Of a stretch of 64,000 bases of DNA, positions 35,830-47,945 are shown piece after piece. Every line of letters starts with the position of its first letter. Position 1 is the first letter of the stretch. A model generated the notes under the pieces. The model did no database searches. It worked only from the letters and a program-made list of their open reading frames with translations, and had not been told where the DNA came from. This DNA is from Dicyema japonicum (taxonomy: Eukaryota > Dicyemida > Rhombozoa > Dicyemidae): positions 1,366,324-1,430,323 of the forward strand of contig RDEW01000005.1 of NCBI GenBank assembly GCA_011109175.1. The letters are read 5' to 3'. The position numbers were made by a program, and so were the translations under genes.

Positions 35830-36579
35830 CTACGTGGATGGGGAAGCGAAGGAACTCAGAGGGAAAGCTGGTCCCAATATACAACCAAATAGATTATGTC
35901 ATATGCCGGGCTAAAGACAAACACCTTCTAGTAAACGCACGTTCATATGAAGGCTCGACGACTGTCAGCGACCACAAGATGGTCATTGCAACCTTCACCC
36001 TGAAAAAACATGCCATCAAATACAGGAATGCCAAAAATCACGAATTTGAGAAAATCAGAGGCGACTACGCGACTGANATTATGTCATATGCCGGGCTAAA
36101 GATAAACACCTTCTAGTAAACGCACGTTCATATGAAGGCTCGACGACTGTCAGCGACCACAAGATGGTTATTGCGACCTTCACCCTGAAAAAACATGCCA
36201 TCAAATACAGGAATGCCAAAAATCACGAATTTGAGAAAATCAGAGGCGACTACGCGACTGAAAGGCTGATTTCCCAACCGGAGACTACTGAGAGATATCA
36301 ACAATACATTCAGACTCATATGCAGGACGTATTGGTGGATACCACGTTAGAAGACGTATGGAAACGCACAAAGGACACCATCAACGAAGCTGCTGAAGCA
36401 TGTCTTGGCAAAAGGGAGAATAGTAAAATGCACCTGAAGGCTATTCATCCAGATGTTCCTGAGCTTGCGAAAAGTCTAAAAGAAATAAATATGAGAAAAT
36501 CAAATGCCACTGACACTAATACGATAAAAGCCCTTCAAGGCGAAAGACAACGTGTCAGAAGAAAAATAAAGGGTCTGAA
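35830..36579 (+). mobile_element. Group A LINE endonuclease end, cut by an assembly gap
   Basis: The plus frame reads YNQIDYVICRAKDKHLL, TTVSDHKMVIATFTLKKH and, further on, LEDVWKRTKDTINEAAEACL, matching the endonuclease C-terminus and linker of the 16.7-19.7 kb element. Copies 35893-36076 and 36078-36261 (184 bp each) flank the lone N at 36077. The 5' part of the element is absent. Confidence 0.8.
35893..36261. repeat. Duplicated contig ends around a single N (36077)
   Basis: Both 184-bp copies run from attatgtcatatgccggg to gactga. They differ at very few bases. Confidence 0.93.
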
Positions 36580-37548
36580 NNNNNNNNNNNNNNNNNNNNN
36601 NNNNNNNNNNNNNNNNNNNNNNNNNNNNNNNNNNNNNNNNNNNNNNNNNNNNNNNNNNNNNNNNNNNNNNNNNNNNNNNNNNNNNNNNNNNNNNNNNNNN
36701 NNNNNNNNNNNNNNNNNNNNNNNNNNNNNNNNNNNNNNNNNNNNNNNNNNNNNNNNNNNNNNNNNNNNNNNNNNNNNNNNNNNNNNNNNNNNNNNNNNNN
36801 NNNNNNNNNNNNNNNNNNNNNNNNNNNNNNNNNNNNNNNNNNNNNNNNNNNNNNNNNNNNNNNNNNNNNNNNNNNNNNNNNNNNNNNNNNNNNNNNNNNN
36901 NNNNNNNNNNNNNNNNNNNNNNNNNNNNNNNNNNNNNNNNNNNNNNNNNNNNNNNNNNNNNNNNNNNNNNNNNNNNNNNNNNNNNNNNNNNNNNNNNNNN
37001 NNNNNNNNNNNNNNNNNNNNNNNNNNNNNNNNNNNNNNNNNNNNNNNNNNNNNNNNNNNNNNNNNNNNNNNNNNNNNNNNNNNNNNNNNNNNNNNNNNNN
37101 NNNNNNNNNNNNNNNNNNNNNNNNNNNNNNNNNNNNNNNNNNNNNNNNNNNNNNNNNNNNNNNNNNNNNNNNNNNNNNNNNNNNNNNNNNNNNNNNNNNN
37201 NNNNNNNNNNNNNNNNNNNNNNNNNNNNNNNNNNNNNNNNNNNNNNNNNNNNNNNNNNNNNNNNNNNNNNNNNNNNNNNNNNNNNNNNNNNNNNNNNNNN
37301 NNNNNNNNNNNNNNNNNNNNNNNNNNNNNNNNNNNNNNNNNNNNNNNNNNNNNNNNNNNNNNNNNNNNNNNNNNNNNNNNNNNNNNNNNNNNNNNNNNNN
37401 NNNNNNNNNNNNNNNNNNNNNNNNNNNNNNNNNNNNNNNNNNNNNNNNNNNNNNNNNNNNNNNNNNNNNNNNNNNNNNNNNNNNNNNNNNNNNNNNNNNN
37501 NNNNNNNNNNNNNNNNNNNNNNNNNNNNNNNNNNNNNNNNNNNNNNNN
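36580..37548. other. Assembly gap of 969 N
   Basis: A run of N. The 300- to 470-codon frames across it are artefacts. Confidence 1.
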
Positions 37549-37649
37549 CTCTCGTGAAGTGCTTAAATAAATAAGTGGAATACGTCGTAGAGATGAAAAG
37601 TTCATTAGAGTTGATAGTAGATGGATACATCCAAGAGAATACAAAACAT

Positions 37650-37975
37650 AGAAATGAATCCGCGTGGTGCTATGTGGCTATTTGATTTAAGATTTCTGTT
37701 TGTTTCTTCTGTTACTTTTCTTCCCTTTTCTAATAGAGTTGCTTCATGTGATCCACCTAGTGACAAAGTGACACGTAAAGTGATCATTTTCTCCATCCAC
37801 GCCACTGGAGGGGTTTCTTAACTGTAAGGAGTGGTATTTATTACCTTTTATGCTGATTCTGGGTGGACTAATGTGACATTGGAGGGACTCTTTCTATGAC
37901 AGTGGAAACTGGATACATTTAATTAGTTGTTAACCTCTTTCTTGGTGTATCCGGGGTTAATAATAATTTAAAATT
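37650..37975 (+). repeat. Dispersed SINE-like repeat, copy 1
   Basis: About 320 bp, alignable along its length with 40270-40590. Shared blocks: the gtgatccacct core, catgaaa/atcatttgctc-like text before cact-gaggttt, ttaccttttatg or ttaccttttgtg, and the end tacatttaattagttg...cggtgtatccggggttaata-type tail. No coding capacity. Because the tail resembles LINE 3' ends in this window, it may be a SINE using a LINE tail or a bare LINE 3' UTR. Confidence 0.65.
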
Positions 37976-38269
37976 ATAACTAAATCTAGTAAATTATCAG
38001 TAGGGAGATTTTTGTCCATAAGTTAAATAAGTTGTCCTCCTGTCCGAGGGGATGGGAAAGGCTAATTAAGAGGATTGTTCAGACGCGGCACGAATAGAAT
38101 TATAGTTTATATGATTCTATGTAGTTGCTTATAATAATAATAATAAGTTAAAATGTCATTTTTATAAAATGTAAATCTTAATCAAAAATATTATATAAAT
38201 CAAAAGTTATATAGTCAAAAAAATCAAAATTTAATTGTTAAGTGAATAAAATTTTTATTAAGGAAAGAA

Positions 38270-38950
38270 AAGAGAGTAAACGGTTATATAGCGGCTGCCC
38301 TGACTGCGTGGCTATTTCCTCTCAGGATGGCGAGCGAGATTCGCTCAAATAACCATCAATATATTAAAACGTGACGTCATGTGACCCACCAGACAGAATA
38401 GCCATGGAGGCGCTCAGAATGCGCGTAAAGTACTCCAGAAAAGGATCATTTGCTTTCTTCCACCGAAGAATAATGTCGAGGGAGATTCAATGTTGGCTAG
38501 ATGACACTAGAAAATCTTTGAAAGAATTTTAGCATATAGCATCGCCCAAACCCCGCTGAGAGAACGAGGAAGGCATGGAAAGCTGATAAGTGCAGCTCCA
38601 GACCTCACAAGCATGGCCGGCGTCCTTGTCAATAAAGAATTCAGGTAGAGAGTGTAGAATCCTCTTGACATGGTAGTTACAGGCCATTAGCGATGATAGG
38701 TATAAAGGGAGAGAGAGGTCCACAGGATTCCGAATTCCAAGTCCTCCGAGTCTCACTGGCAGCGTGGTTTGCATCCATGAGTAATCCTCGAACCGGACGT
38801 TGAAGATACGTTCTGCTATCGTACGGAAGATCTTGTTAATCTGTGCGAGTTGGTCACACAGTGTGAAATAGGGAGGAGTCCTCAGGACATATGCTAGCCT
38901 CTGTATGTTGAGACTGTTTTTCAGGAGGAATAATGCTGTATGCATGTCAA
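38270..38950 (-). mobile_element. Group D LINE 3' region
   Basis: The minus frame 38945-38529 reads MHTALFLLKNSLNIQRLAYV, RIFNVRFEDYSWMQTTLPVR, LGGLGIRNPVDLSLPLYLSS and ends near DAGHACEVWSC. The LP..LGGLGIR block is typical of the post-RT region of this LINE type. The end motif (ERISLAILRGN-like) is at 38290-38350. Between them lies non-matching sequence, so the copy is internally deleted. Confidence 0.75.
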
Positions 38951-39217
38951 GCAGGCAAGCGGTCTAGAGTCTCTCTGAGTAATATTCAAGTAAAGTCAAA
39001 ATTTTTATTGATTTTTATTTTTGAATAAACTACTAACTTGTCATCAACTATTATGGCACTAGCCTAGCAAACATGTTGGAAGCGGGCGAACATTAATAAA
39101 GCAGGTCGCTTCCGAGGATATTCTGCTTTCTTGTTGAGTGCTGGTGGTCCATAACAAACAAAAATGGAATTTTTATGGTTAAAAATTAGGTATAAGCAAA
39201 GTCACTTATATAAAAGG
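38951..39217. other. Short spacer downstream of ABHD11-like gene
   Basis: No feature recognised. Confidence 0.4.
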
Positions 39218-40104
39218 TTAGTTTTGTAAAAAACGATTGAGGATCTCAATAAATTCTTTAGGTTTCTCAGAATGAATCCAATGTCCCGCATCCTGAACAG
39301 TCTCATAGACAACATTTGGGAATAATTTAGTGATCACTTTCTCACTTTCCTCACTTAGTATAATCACAAATGACTACTTGATGAATTTGGACTTTGATCC
39401 TCGAACAAATAAACATGGACCATTAAAAACCTTGTCACCCATGTCTGGGAATCCAAAAAGTAACTCAAAATTGTTAATGATTGCTTGTAGGTTGAAGGCC
39501 CAACCATATTTGTCACCTCTCAAGCATAAATTCGTCAATAAAAATGTCCTCAATTCGTGAGACTTTACTTGTTTGAATCAGATTACCTGTATTTGTAGTT
39601 CCAAGGAACTGTCGACCAATTTACGGGCTGTTACCATGGGAACTGATGACGATGGCATCTCAACCGAGCTCATCGCATCCGCGAGAGGACGATTGGAGTC
39701 AGAAATGGGGACATAAGAGGGAGAAACGTCAACAACAATCAATTTGTTTAAAAGATTCGGCTAAATTAGTCAGTTTTACAAACTTTGGACAGAGCTACGA
39801 TCATGGCAACTTTCCCTCCCATGCTGTGACCAATAAGATTTGAGGAAGATTCCCTTTCGTTCATTAAGCTTATAACATCGTCTGCCATAGCCATGTAATC
39901 CATTCTGGAGGAGTGAAAGCTCTCTCCGTGATTGCGTAAGTCGGCTGTGCAACACTTAAGTTTATTAAACTGACTAACATTGTATCCTATCTTTGACAAT
40001 CCTGAGGATATGCTTTGCCAATTTCTCCGTGATCCGAACAACCCATGCAAGATGTAAAGCATGGAGTTCGGCTTTTCTTTAAGTGCAAGAAAATTGGTAG
40101 TCAT
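39218..40104 (-). CDS. ABHD11-like alpha/beta hydrolase, five exons, intact
   Basis: Alpha/beta hydrolase of the ABHD11 type, a mitochondrial serine hydrolase in other animals. Exons: 40104-39979, 39954-39784, 39760-39587, 39562-39378 and 39353-39218; introns 24, 23, 24 and 24 nt; 263 residues. HGLFGSRRNW carries the oxyanion segment, DLRNHGESFHS follows, the nucleophile Ser (about residue 86) is in IGHSMGGK, and the catalytic His (about 243) is in DAGHWIH. The conserved ABHD11 text LRTFLLTNL is recovered across intron 3. Intron 1 is a multiple of three without stops, so retention would add eight residues; removing it gives the better match to relatives. No long targeting peptide precedes the ATG at 40104. 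Confidence 0.94.
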
Positions 40105-40269
40105 TAATTTTTGAGCCCTAAACAATATTTAAGCATTCACTACATTGCACGCTAATAAAATTAAAAGTCATTAATTGTTTAAGAATTCTTTTTAACTCTT
40201 GATTTTTATTAAATTTCTAATAAATTGACGTTGACATTTTTTATATAAAATAAAATTTTATTTTTCCTG

Positions 40270-40590
40270 CATGACGCCATGTGGTTTTTTGTGGTTAATT
40301 GTCTGAGGTTTTCTTTATGTTCATCCTCTTCCCCTTCCTAGTAGAGTGGCGTAATGTGATCCACCTGTCTAATTGGCGCCCAATGACTGGTTGGCATGAA
40401 AAAAATCATTTGCTCTTCGCCACTCCACTGAAGAGGTTTCCACAACTGCACGGAATGGACGTCTTTACCTTTTGTGTTGGTTCCGGAAGGACTTGTGTGA
40501 TGTTAAAGGACTGTATAACAGTGGATACTTGATACACTTAATTAGTTGATTATTGTTAACTTCTTTCTCGGTGTATCCGGGGTTAATAAA
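40270..40590 (+). repeat. Dispersed SINE-like repeat, copy 2
   Basis: Partner of 37650-37975. It ends gatacacttaattagttg and cggtgtatccggggttaata. The 77-codon frame inside it is incidental. Confidence 0.65.
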
Positions 40591-40748
40591 TTAATTCATC
40601 CGAAGTGGCAAACAACCAAAAAATCAAAATAGTGATATTTTCCAAATGGAGTCTCACAAGAATCACCATTTCACCAACATAATTAACGTGTTCCTCAGTG
40701 ACTTCCCCTCTCAAATTACCCAAAACTATTCTTTTATCTTACGCGGCA

Positions 40749-41059
40749 ACGAAAACGTTCCATACAAGAAACATTAAACCTGGTGTGTCTTCGGTCATTG
40801 AAGAACCCCCTAAAAGTATCACCGGGTAAGTCACATGTAACGAAGCCCATTAATTCAGTGGATGTTTTTATGATAACATGTGGAAAATCTGGTCACTTGC
40901 AATNACGAAAACGTTCCATACAAGAAACATTAAACCTGGTGTGTCTTCGGTCATTGAAGAACCCCCTAAAAGTATCACCGGGTAAGTCACATGTAACGAA
41001 GCCCATTAATTCAGTGGATGTTTTTATGATAACATGTGGAAAATCTGGTCACTTGCAAT
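40749..41059. repeat. Duplicated contig ends around a single N (40904)
   Basis: Two 155-bp copies (40749-40903 and 40905-41059), identical as far as I can see, flank the N. The 103-codon plus frame spanning it contains the same peptide twice (LRSLKNPLKVSPGKSHV) for this reason only. Confidence 0.95.
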
Positions 41060-41129
41060 GTCTTACATATTTGATGTTATATTCTATAAATTAATGTGTT
41101 CATCAAAAATTATTATATAAAAAAAACTT

Positions 41130-41370
41130 TAAGCACTACCGCGTTCCCAAAAGCACGTAAAATGCCTAGGGTTTCGCTCGTGCAGAACACACACTTTACT
41201 TAATTAAAGAACAGTTATTATAACTAGTCGTAGAGGGAGAACCAAGGATTGCTCTTCACATCTTTGTTTTCTTTCTCTTGGGTGTTTGTCCCTTTTGACT
41301 ATTCAGTTCCGCAGTGAATCTCCACTGATGACGGCATCACTCGTCGGGCCCTTTTCATCGTAGAAATTTT
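41130..41370 (+). repeat. Dispersed repeat, copy 1 of a pair
   Basis: About 230 bp alignable with 55690-55880: acacacactttacttaattaa, aagaacagtta, actagtcgtagag, gttccgcagtgaatctccac and tgatgacggcatcactcg. No ORF. Family unknown. Confidence 0.65.
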
Positions 41371-41945
41371 GTAGCCTATCAAGCTTACCAAGCAAAAATT
41401 ACGTTACGGACAATCAGTAATTTCAATTTTGATCATCTTGGCGTCTTTGATGTTACAATCGTCACTCATGTTTTCAATTTCATCACTACTGCCGATAACT
41501 TATTATTTGTTCTACCATGACTCGAACGACTATGTGAAACATGGGAGAGTGTAGCCTATGAATTTATTTCAAAAATCACAAGGAAAGACCAGAACAAGAC
41601 ACGTACCGCCAGAACCCACAACTCATCTCTGTGTTCCTTCCTTGAACCCGCAAAAGGTATGCAACTTGAGATACTAATAACAACTTAATCCTCTCCCACT
41701 TGTTCCTGTGGCGAGCAAGCTCTCGTAGTACATCTAAGCTCCCCCTCTCTGAATTAATACCGTTTGTCTTATTAATTAAAACATATTTAAATTAATTAAC
41801 GACTAATTAATCTCAATCCTTATTGTTTGAGAGCTTCAAACAGACTGGATTTGTTAGAGTTCGAGGTTTGGTTGACGTTTCGGTAGGTAGTCATCGATAT
41901 CAAAAAGATTCAAGCAAACCTTAAATGAGATTATTATATAATTAC
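41371..41945. other. Unassigned region
   Basis: No gene or repeat end recognised. Confidence 0.35.
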
Positions 41946-42556
41946 TTATGATAACAAAAGCCAAAGATAGCCGTGATTTATTTTTGTGGAATTTTTCTGA
42001 TTTTTTGGTGCTTGGAAGGAGTACACATCTTCATTTTTAATGATTTGTGAATTTCCTGGCTTGTACTGTTTAAATGCTCTTGGATTTGAAAATTCATTCC
42101 TGACAAATTTATTTCTAACATTAGAAATTTAATGGAACCTAATCGATTCAGTTACATCTAAGGATTCAAAAAAATTGTTTTTTCTGGTGATTGGCTGGCG
42201 GGTTGTTTGTACAGTTGTGGTCGATGTTGTAGTCCTCATAGTTGGTTTTATTGCTTTCTGTGTCGTTTTTAATTGTTCACTAATCATTCTAGTCTTGAGA
42301 GTAGTCGAAGGACGATTTAAATAGTTCACACGAACGAGTGGGTTTTTTGGTTCGAAAATATCAATATATGGAACATCCAAATGAGGAAGTACTTTCACTG
42401 AATGCCTATTAGAATTAGTCTTAAATCATACCTAGGGATGTGGCTTCGAGTGTGGATCCAATATTCAAACATTGACATAATATCTACAAATACGACTTCT
42501 TTAATTCACAAATGTCATCAAGGGATAAGCGTTTCAAAAATCATTTATTGGATGAT
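41946..42556 (-). CDS. Unknown Thr-rich protein, at least four exons, 5' end unresolved
   Basis: Not recognised. Minus-strand exons: up to 42510, then 42483-42432, 42405-42139 and 42114-41946, joined by introns of 26, 26 and 24 nt with phases 1, 2 and 2. The stop is at 41946. The text runs KRLSLDDIYIMSMFEYWIHT, KVLPHLDVPYIDIFEPKNPL, a Thr-rich stretch of about 35 residues (TMRTTTSTTTVQTT), then AFKQYKPGNSQIIKNEDVYS and a short hydrophobic end. The exact frame repair by three micro-introns makes this a confident gene without a function. Upstream minus text at about 42740-42860 (LGPEVISGNLTLIQEETFPF) may be an earlier exon. Confidence 0.7.
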
Positions 42557-42959
42557 GAAGTAATTATAAAAATCCTGTAGTTCAAATAGATGAAGCTATA
42601 AAGGCATTACCTCATTTTTTGGAAAACCTCAAAATTAAGGAATTTTTGCCCATTTCGGTGTCGGACTGTACTTTTTAATTCTTAAAAATCCGTAAAAAAA
42701 GATGACTTTAATTTAACGATTATAGAAGATAAGAGTTAGATTCCACTGGTTGGTCTTGGAAACCTAGGTTAATCTCCCCAAATGGGAATGTTTCTTCTTG
42801 TATCAGAGTCAGATTTCCAGATATGACTTCTGGCCCAAGGAGATAAAGTGATGACAAGGTAAGATACGGGGTTATTGTCTAAGGTTTAAAAATTTCGTTG
42901 TGCTGTAGATCTGTATATTGGGGGATAACATTATTTATTGGAAAATAATCAACTATTAA

Positions 42960-43310
42960 ATTACAATAATTTATTTGAATTAAACAGTTAAAAGTGCACT
43001 TAATCTAAGGAACTTGAATGTCCATGTTATTTCCTATGACAGTAGCTATCAAGATATGCTTTCAAAGCCATACAGTTTCACGTGGATCCTTCGTGACCCT
43101 TTGGACTAGATTGTCTCCTTATTCCTGACGTCTCAATTGAAAATGGGGCAAACAAGTGATCCTCAGAAATTCTTCAGTGTTTCCTTCTCTTCTGAGATCA
43201 GTCGGCTCCAAAATGCAGTGGTGGCCAGCAGAGGAAAGTGCCTTTTTCAACCTCACGTTGAGACAGGCATGCCTTGAGAAACGGTCCACGCTCAACCTGC
43301 ACGACAGTGG
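42960..43310 (-). mobile_element. Group D LINE 3' stub
   Basis: The minus strand ends with VTKDPRETVWL and a VIGNNMDIQ-like end at 43020-43110. Upstream text SSAGHHCILEPTDLRREG aligns with the corresponding LINE segment. It is the same subfamily as the stubs at 14.0 and 51.7 kb. Confidence 0.65.
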
Positions 43311-43385
43311 ATGTTAGTCATATGGATGGATCAAACGTCCACAAAAACATTTTCGCTTCACACACACTTTAAGATTAAGCAATTC

Positions 43386-43640
43386 TCACTGACTCATCAT
43401 CCAGCACGTTGCCAATCTCGGCTGCTGATGACAGCTAGTCGATTTGAAACATGCAAGTCTTCTCGCATCCCAAGTGCTCTCAAGGTGCTCCCTCTTTTTT
43501 AAATATGCGTTCGAATACGCTTTCTGATTAGCGACGCTCTCCGGAACATTAGGGTATAGGTCCTTCCACAAGTCCACAGATGATGTCATATATACATTCA
43601 CTTTGGAATAAGAGTTGAGGACCATATCCATCAAATTTTT
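43386..43640 (-). other. Unassigned open frame
   Basis: An 82-codon minus frame with KVNVYMTSSVDLWKDLYPNV looks protein-like. It sits among LINE pieces and cannot be assigned. Confidence 0.25.
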
Positions 43641-43814
43641 TGATTGAAATCGGACTCCCTAACGATACTCAACGATCCAGCGAAAAATACAAGGACCCAC
43701 TCAGAGAGACGGATCAGCTTACCTCACCGGTTGTAACACTCTGCTCATTGTCGCTTTCATCAAAAATTGATGGTCAGTCCTCTACAAACAAGAAGCGACC
43801 ATAATCCAATTGTG

Positions 43815-45810
43815 AAGGTCATGAGAGAAGTCAAAGTGAGGAGAACACCTACTAGTTGTAATTACATAGCTGCTAATTGAGAAATGTATCGCGCAATCTC
43901 GGATGATAGACTGAATAATTGCTACTTAGACAGTTTCAAATCGCTAGAAAAAGCGATCAAATACTTTACTTGCACATTCCTAGAATCAAGATCATTGGCT
44001 ATTCCCAAGCATCGTCTAAATTTTTCTAATAATCAAGGGAAGTCGGCATAGATAAAAGAAAGAAATCACCTCAAAAAATCCAATTGGATCACATTAGAAA
44101 CGAAACTCCGGATCAGAGCTATAAACAACGAAATAAAAGCCAGAGAGTTCAAGGCGCAGAAATTGAAATGTGGAATCGGATTCGTACAAGGTAAATTGCA
44201 ACCGAAGTATCGGAGAAGTGTGGAAAACCATCTGAAACGTTTCAAAGGAGAAAGAAACCTACCCCGAGGATGACTATACTCAACGAGACGTTAACAATTT
44301 TATAAAATTCTACACAGAAATTTCGTACAAAGAACACAGGAAGTCGGAAGTGCTTCTCTCTTCATGGAGAAAACTGAAGAAGGATTCTAACCCAGTTTAC
44401 TTCTCGGATGAAGACGTGAAGAATGCGCTGCGTTTTACAAGAACAACGTACTCTGCCGGTCCCGACAACATTCCAGTAGTGTTATTGAAGATCCTTGGAG
44501 ATATTGGAGTCGGTTCTCTAACGTCGGTGTATAACTATTCAATTGTAATGTAATACCGTTGTTATGGAAGCAAGCCAACATCCGACCTATACTGAAACCT
44601 GGAAACCTAAGGAAGATCCGGCATCATTTAGACCTGTGTCATTGTTATGTTCCATATCGAAAATCCTGGAAAGGCTTGTGCTTGGGAGAATCAAGGCTTT
44701 CTTACCAGAAAAGGATTTTCAACACGGATTCAAGAGCGATTGTTCTACATCAACGTACCTACAGAAATTAACCAACTTCATTAGAGATGGTTTTTCAAAC
44801 AAACCAAGGCATTTGAAGACAGTCTTATGTTCATTGATATTAACAAGGCCTTTGATTCTATTTCGAGAAAAATATTATCAAAAAAAATTTTCCAGTCCGA
44901 GATCCCGGGGAAGCTTAAACTTTGGATAACAAATTTCTTAAGTGGACGAAGGGACGTGTATGCCTCGGGACTGAAATCAGTCTCACGTCTTCTCCCAAAC
45001 GGTGTCCCCCAAGGATCTCCTTTATCCCCGCCTTATTCAATTTATACCTGGCAGACCTCGCGACACCGGAATCCAATAACTATGTTCTACTTTCATATGC
45101 GGACGACATTGTTTTGGCCTCGCGTGATCGGGATATTTAAAATGCTACAGAAAGATTACAAATTAACCTGGACCGACTCAACGCCTGGGTAATGAAGAAC
45201 CGACTCACGATAAATTCCAGAAAGTCGGTCACGTCTATGTTTACTTCGGACAAAAAGTTGGGAAAGATGACTGTCAAGTTAAAATTTGACAACATTAAAA
45301 TCCTCTTCACCAAATGTCAGAAGATCCTGAATACACACTTATGTTTGTCACCACACGTGCAAACATTGTTCTGAAGTGCGAGAAGAGGATTAATGTATTA
45401 AAATGAGTATCTGGAATATAAAAGACAGGTACCAACCCGGTCTTGATGAACATTTACAAGCAATACATCGAACCATGCTTCTCGTACGCGTGTGCTTTGT
45501 GGGGACCTTCATTATCATGGACGAACAATCTAGAAAATCGAGGACGTTCAAAAGAAGGCTTTCAGAATGACGGAGCGGTGGTCTTGTGGGAGACACAGAA
45601 CCGGACCGACTATTCTGGAGGCCCTCATTAAACAAAACTCCGGCATGCGGTAAGGTGGCCCTGCAAATACAGTCATCCGCCCAGTACGAGCTTGTGTGGG
45701 TACAAGGGAGGAGCACCGGGAAAGAATGAGAATTTTGGCGGAGCGCATCGGGATCACGTGATAGTTAGTTTCGGTTTTACCGTGGTCTTGGGTGTTTAAT
45801 AAAATAAATA
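43815..45810 (+). mobile_element. Group B (jockey/CR1-like) LINE, RT to 3' end
   Basis: Linker (SLEKAIKYFTCTFLESRSLA), then RT: FTRTTYSAGPDNIPVVLLK, KPKEDPASFRPVSLLCSISK, DINKAFDSISRK, GVPQGSPLSP and YVLLSYADDIVLASRDRD. After the RT come a thumb/tail (PCFSYACALWGPSL) and a 3' UTR with gggatcacgtgatagttag and cttgggtgtttaataaaata. Frames change several times, so it is inactive. The endonuclease is missing. It is the best copy of this group in the window and the reference for the minus-strand fragments at 8.1-10.0 kb. Confidence 0.85.
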
Positions 45811-45824
45811 AAAAACATATACAG

Positions 45825-47945
45825 GGGCAGACTGTGGGACAGACAATCAGCTACTTGTTGCAAAAATTAAGACAAAATTCAGTAACACTTGGAATACCCC
45901 CGAGTAAAGAAATTCGATGTCTCAAACATACCACCAGAATACGCAATGGAAGTTAAGCACAATATTGGATTACTGGATTTGAACGGAAGATGCATGATGA
46001 ATTATGGAATGATGTGCAGTTGGTTATCAGGAACGTTGCAATAAAACATGTCAAATACAAAACGCCGGCCAAGTGCTCTGAGTGGCTCTCTGCCAACACC
46101 CTAAACATTGCTGAGGCTCGTAAAGCTGCTAAAGTCTCTGGAATATAGACGAGACAAGAAAACTTAACTCTGAATTCAAAAAGGCAGCCAGGAAGGATAA
46201 AGAAGACTACTGGATTACGCTGCAAAAAATGGAAGATGACTAAAGAGAGGTCACACTAGGAATGCGTATTTACAACTAAAAAGATTACGCCCTTTACGAA
46301 AATGATGGGCAAAATCAAGGACAAGGATGGTGTAGAATTGCTAAGCCAACAGAACATCCGAAATCGTTGGAGAGAATATACGGAACGACTATACTTAGAA
46401 ACTGTGTGCCCACCCACATATGTTGATGAAGCAACGTTGAGTGAGGGCATAAAATCATTGAGGAGGAATGCGTTTGGGCTATATTGCAATTAACGGGAAC
46501 AATGCACCGGGGATTGACAATATCTCAAGCGAATTGTTGAAGGCTATATCGGTGACAGCTATCACCAGTCTATGTCAAAAAATTTGGGAAACTGGTATTT
46601 GGCCACGCGAGTGGAAAAGATCTATATTTATTTAAATACCGAAAAAAGGGGATAACAAGGACTGTTCAAACTATCGTACAATACCCTTAATTCCCCACGT
46701 CAGCAAAATATTTCTAAAGATAATACAACATCGTCTAATGCCGAAATGATTCTACTCGATGTCCAAGCAGGATTCAAAAAGGGACGAGGCACATGTGACC
46801 ATATAGCAAATGTCCGGTGGATTATGGAGAAAGCCCATGAATCCCAAAAGAGTGTATACATGTTCTTCATTGACTATCGGAAAGCTTTTGATTCCGTTAT
46901 ACATGACAAGCTGTGGTCCGCTATAAAAGAATTTGGATTCGATGCCCATCTGATACTGCTTATCAAATCTCCTTATAAAGATCAAGAAGCTATCTTTAGA
47001 ACAGTGTATGGAGATACCGATTGGTTCTAAATTGGTAAAGGAGTAAGACAAGGAAGTTTCTTATCTCTCATCCTATTCAATATTTATGCCGAAATGATCA
47101 TGACTAAATTGGATACTGTATCAAATAACGGATTAAAATTGGAGGCAGGAACATCAATAATTTGCGCTATGCTGACGATGCAACCTTACTGGCTGAAACA
47201 GAGGATGGCCTCAGGGAGTTGATTCTAAGATTCAGAGAAGAGAGCGCCGTCTTTGGTTTATTGCTAAATATCAAGAAGACCAAAATTTATGACTTGCTAA
47301 TATGGAATAATGGAACTAAAAATTGGGAATGAGAAAATAGAGAGTTGCGATAATGTTGTCTTTCTTGGATGTCTAATAAATCGGAATGGTGACGGAGGCT
47401 TGGAAATCAAGAGGCGAATTGCCATGGGACGAGACGCCTTCCAGAGATTCAATATAATTTGGAAAAGCAAAGCTTAAGGACCAAATGCAGACTGGTTAAT
47501 GCATCGTGTTCCTGGTTTTTCTATACGGCGCAGAATCATGGATACTGAAAAAGGCGGATAGACGAAAAATTGATGCTTTTGAACTTTGGTGCTGGAGGAG
47601 TTACTAAGAATCCCTTGGACTTCCAAAAATAACAAACACCGATGTACTCAAACGGGTAGAGACGGACATTTCGCTAGAAGGAAGAATCGTAAAACACAGA
47701 TTAACGTTTTTGGGTATGTTGTCCGATCTGATTCACTGGAAAAAACCATTATGCTGAGCAATATTACTGGGAAGAAAAGACCTAACCGAACTGAGGACTC
47801 GGTGGCTATCCACGGTGGAAGACGTCACGGGAATGCCTATATCAAGGCTACTCCAAATTGCAACGGATCGGGGAGAGTGGAGGAAACTCGTTCATGAGAT
47901 CTCCAAGTCGGACACGACTTAATTGGATAACATAACAACATCATA
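45825..47945 (+). mobile_element. Group C (RTE-like) LINE, endonuclease end to 3' end
   Basis: Begins with the endonuclease C-terminus (CGTDNQLLVAKIKTKFSNTW). Pre-RT is at 46302-46490 (RWREYTERLY). The RT has VQAGFKKGRGTCDHIANVRW, MFFIDYRKAFDSVIHDKLW and GVRQGSFLS, and a RYADDATLLAE box near 47165. The C-terminus contains a VEDVTGMPISRLLQIATDRG segment and SKSDTT, all characteristic of RTE-type elements. Multiple frameshifts. It starts immediately after the group B 3' end, which suggests insertion into or next to it. Confidence 0.85.

Noticed and set aside
40783-41094. A protein with an internal 50-residue duplication
   Set aside because: The duplication spans the lone N at 40904 and the DNA repeats base for base, so it is an assembly duplicate.
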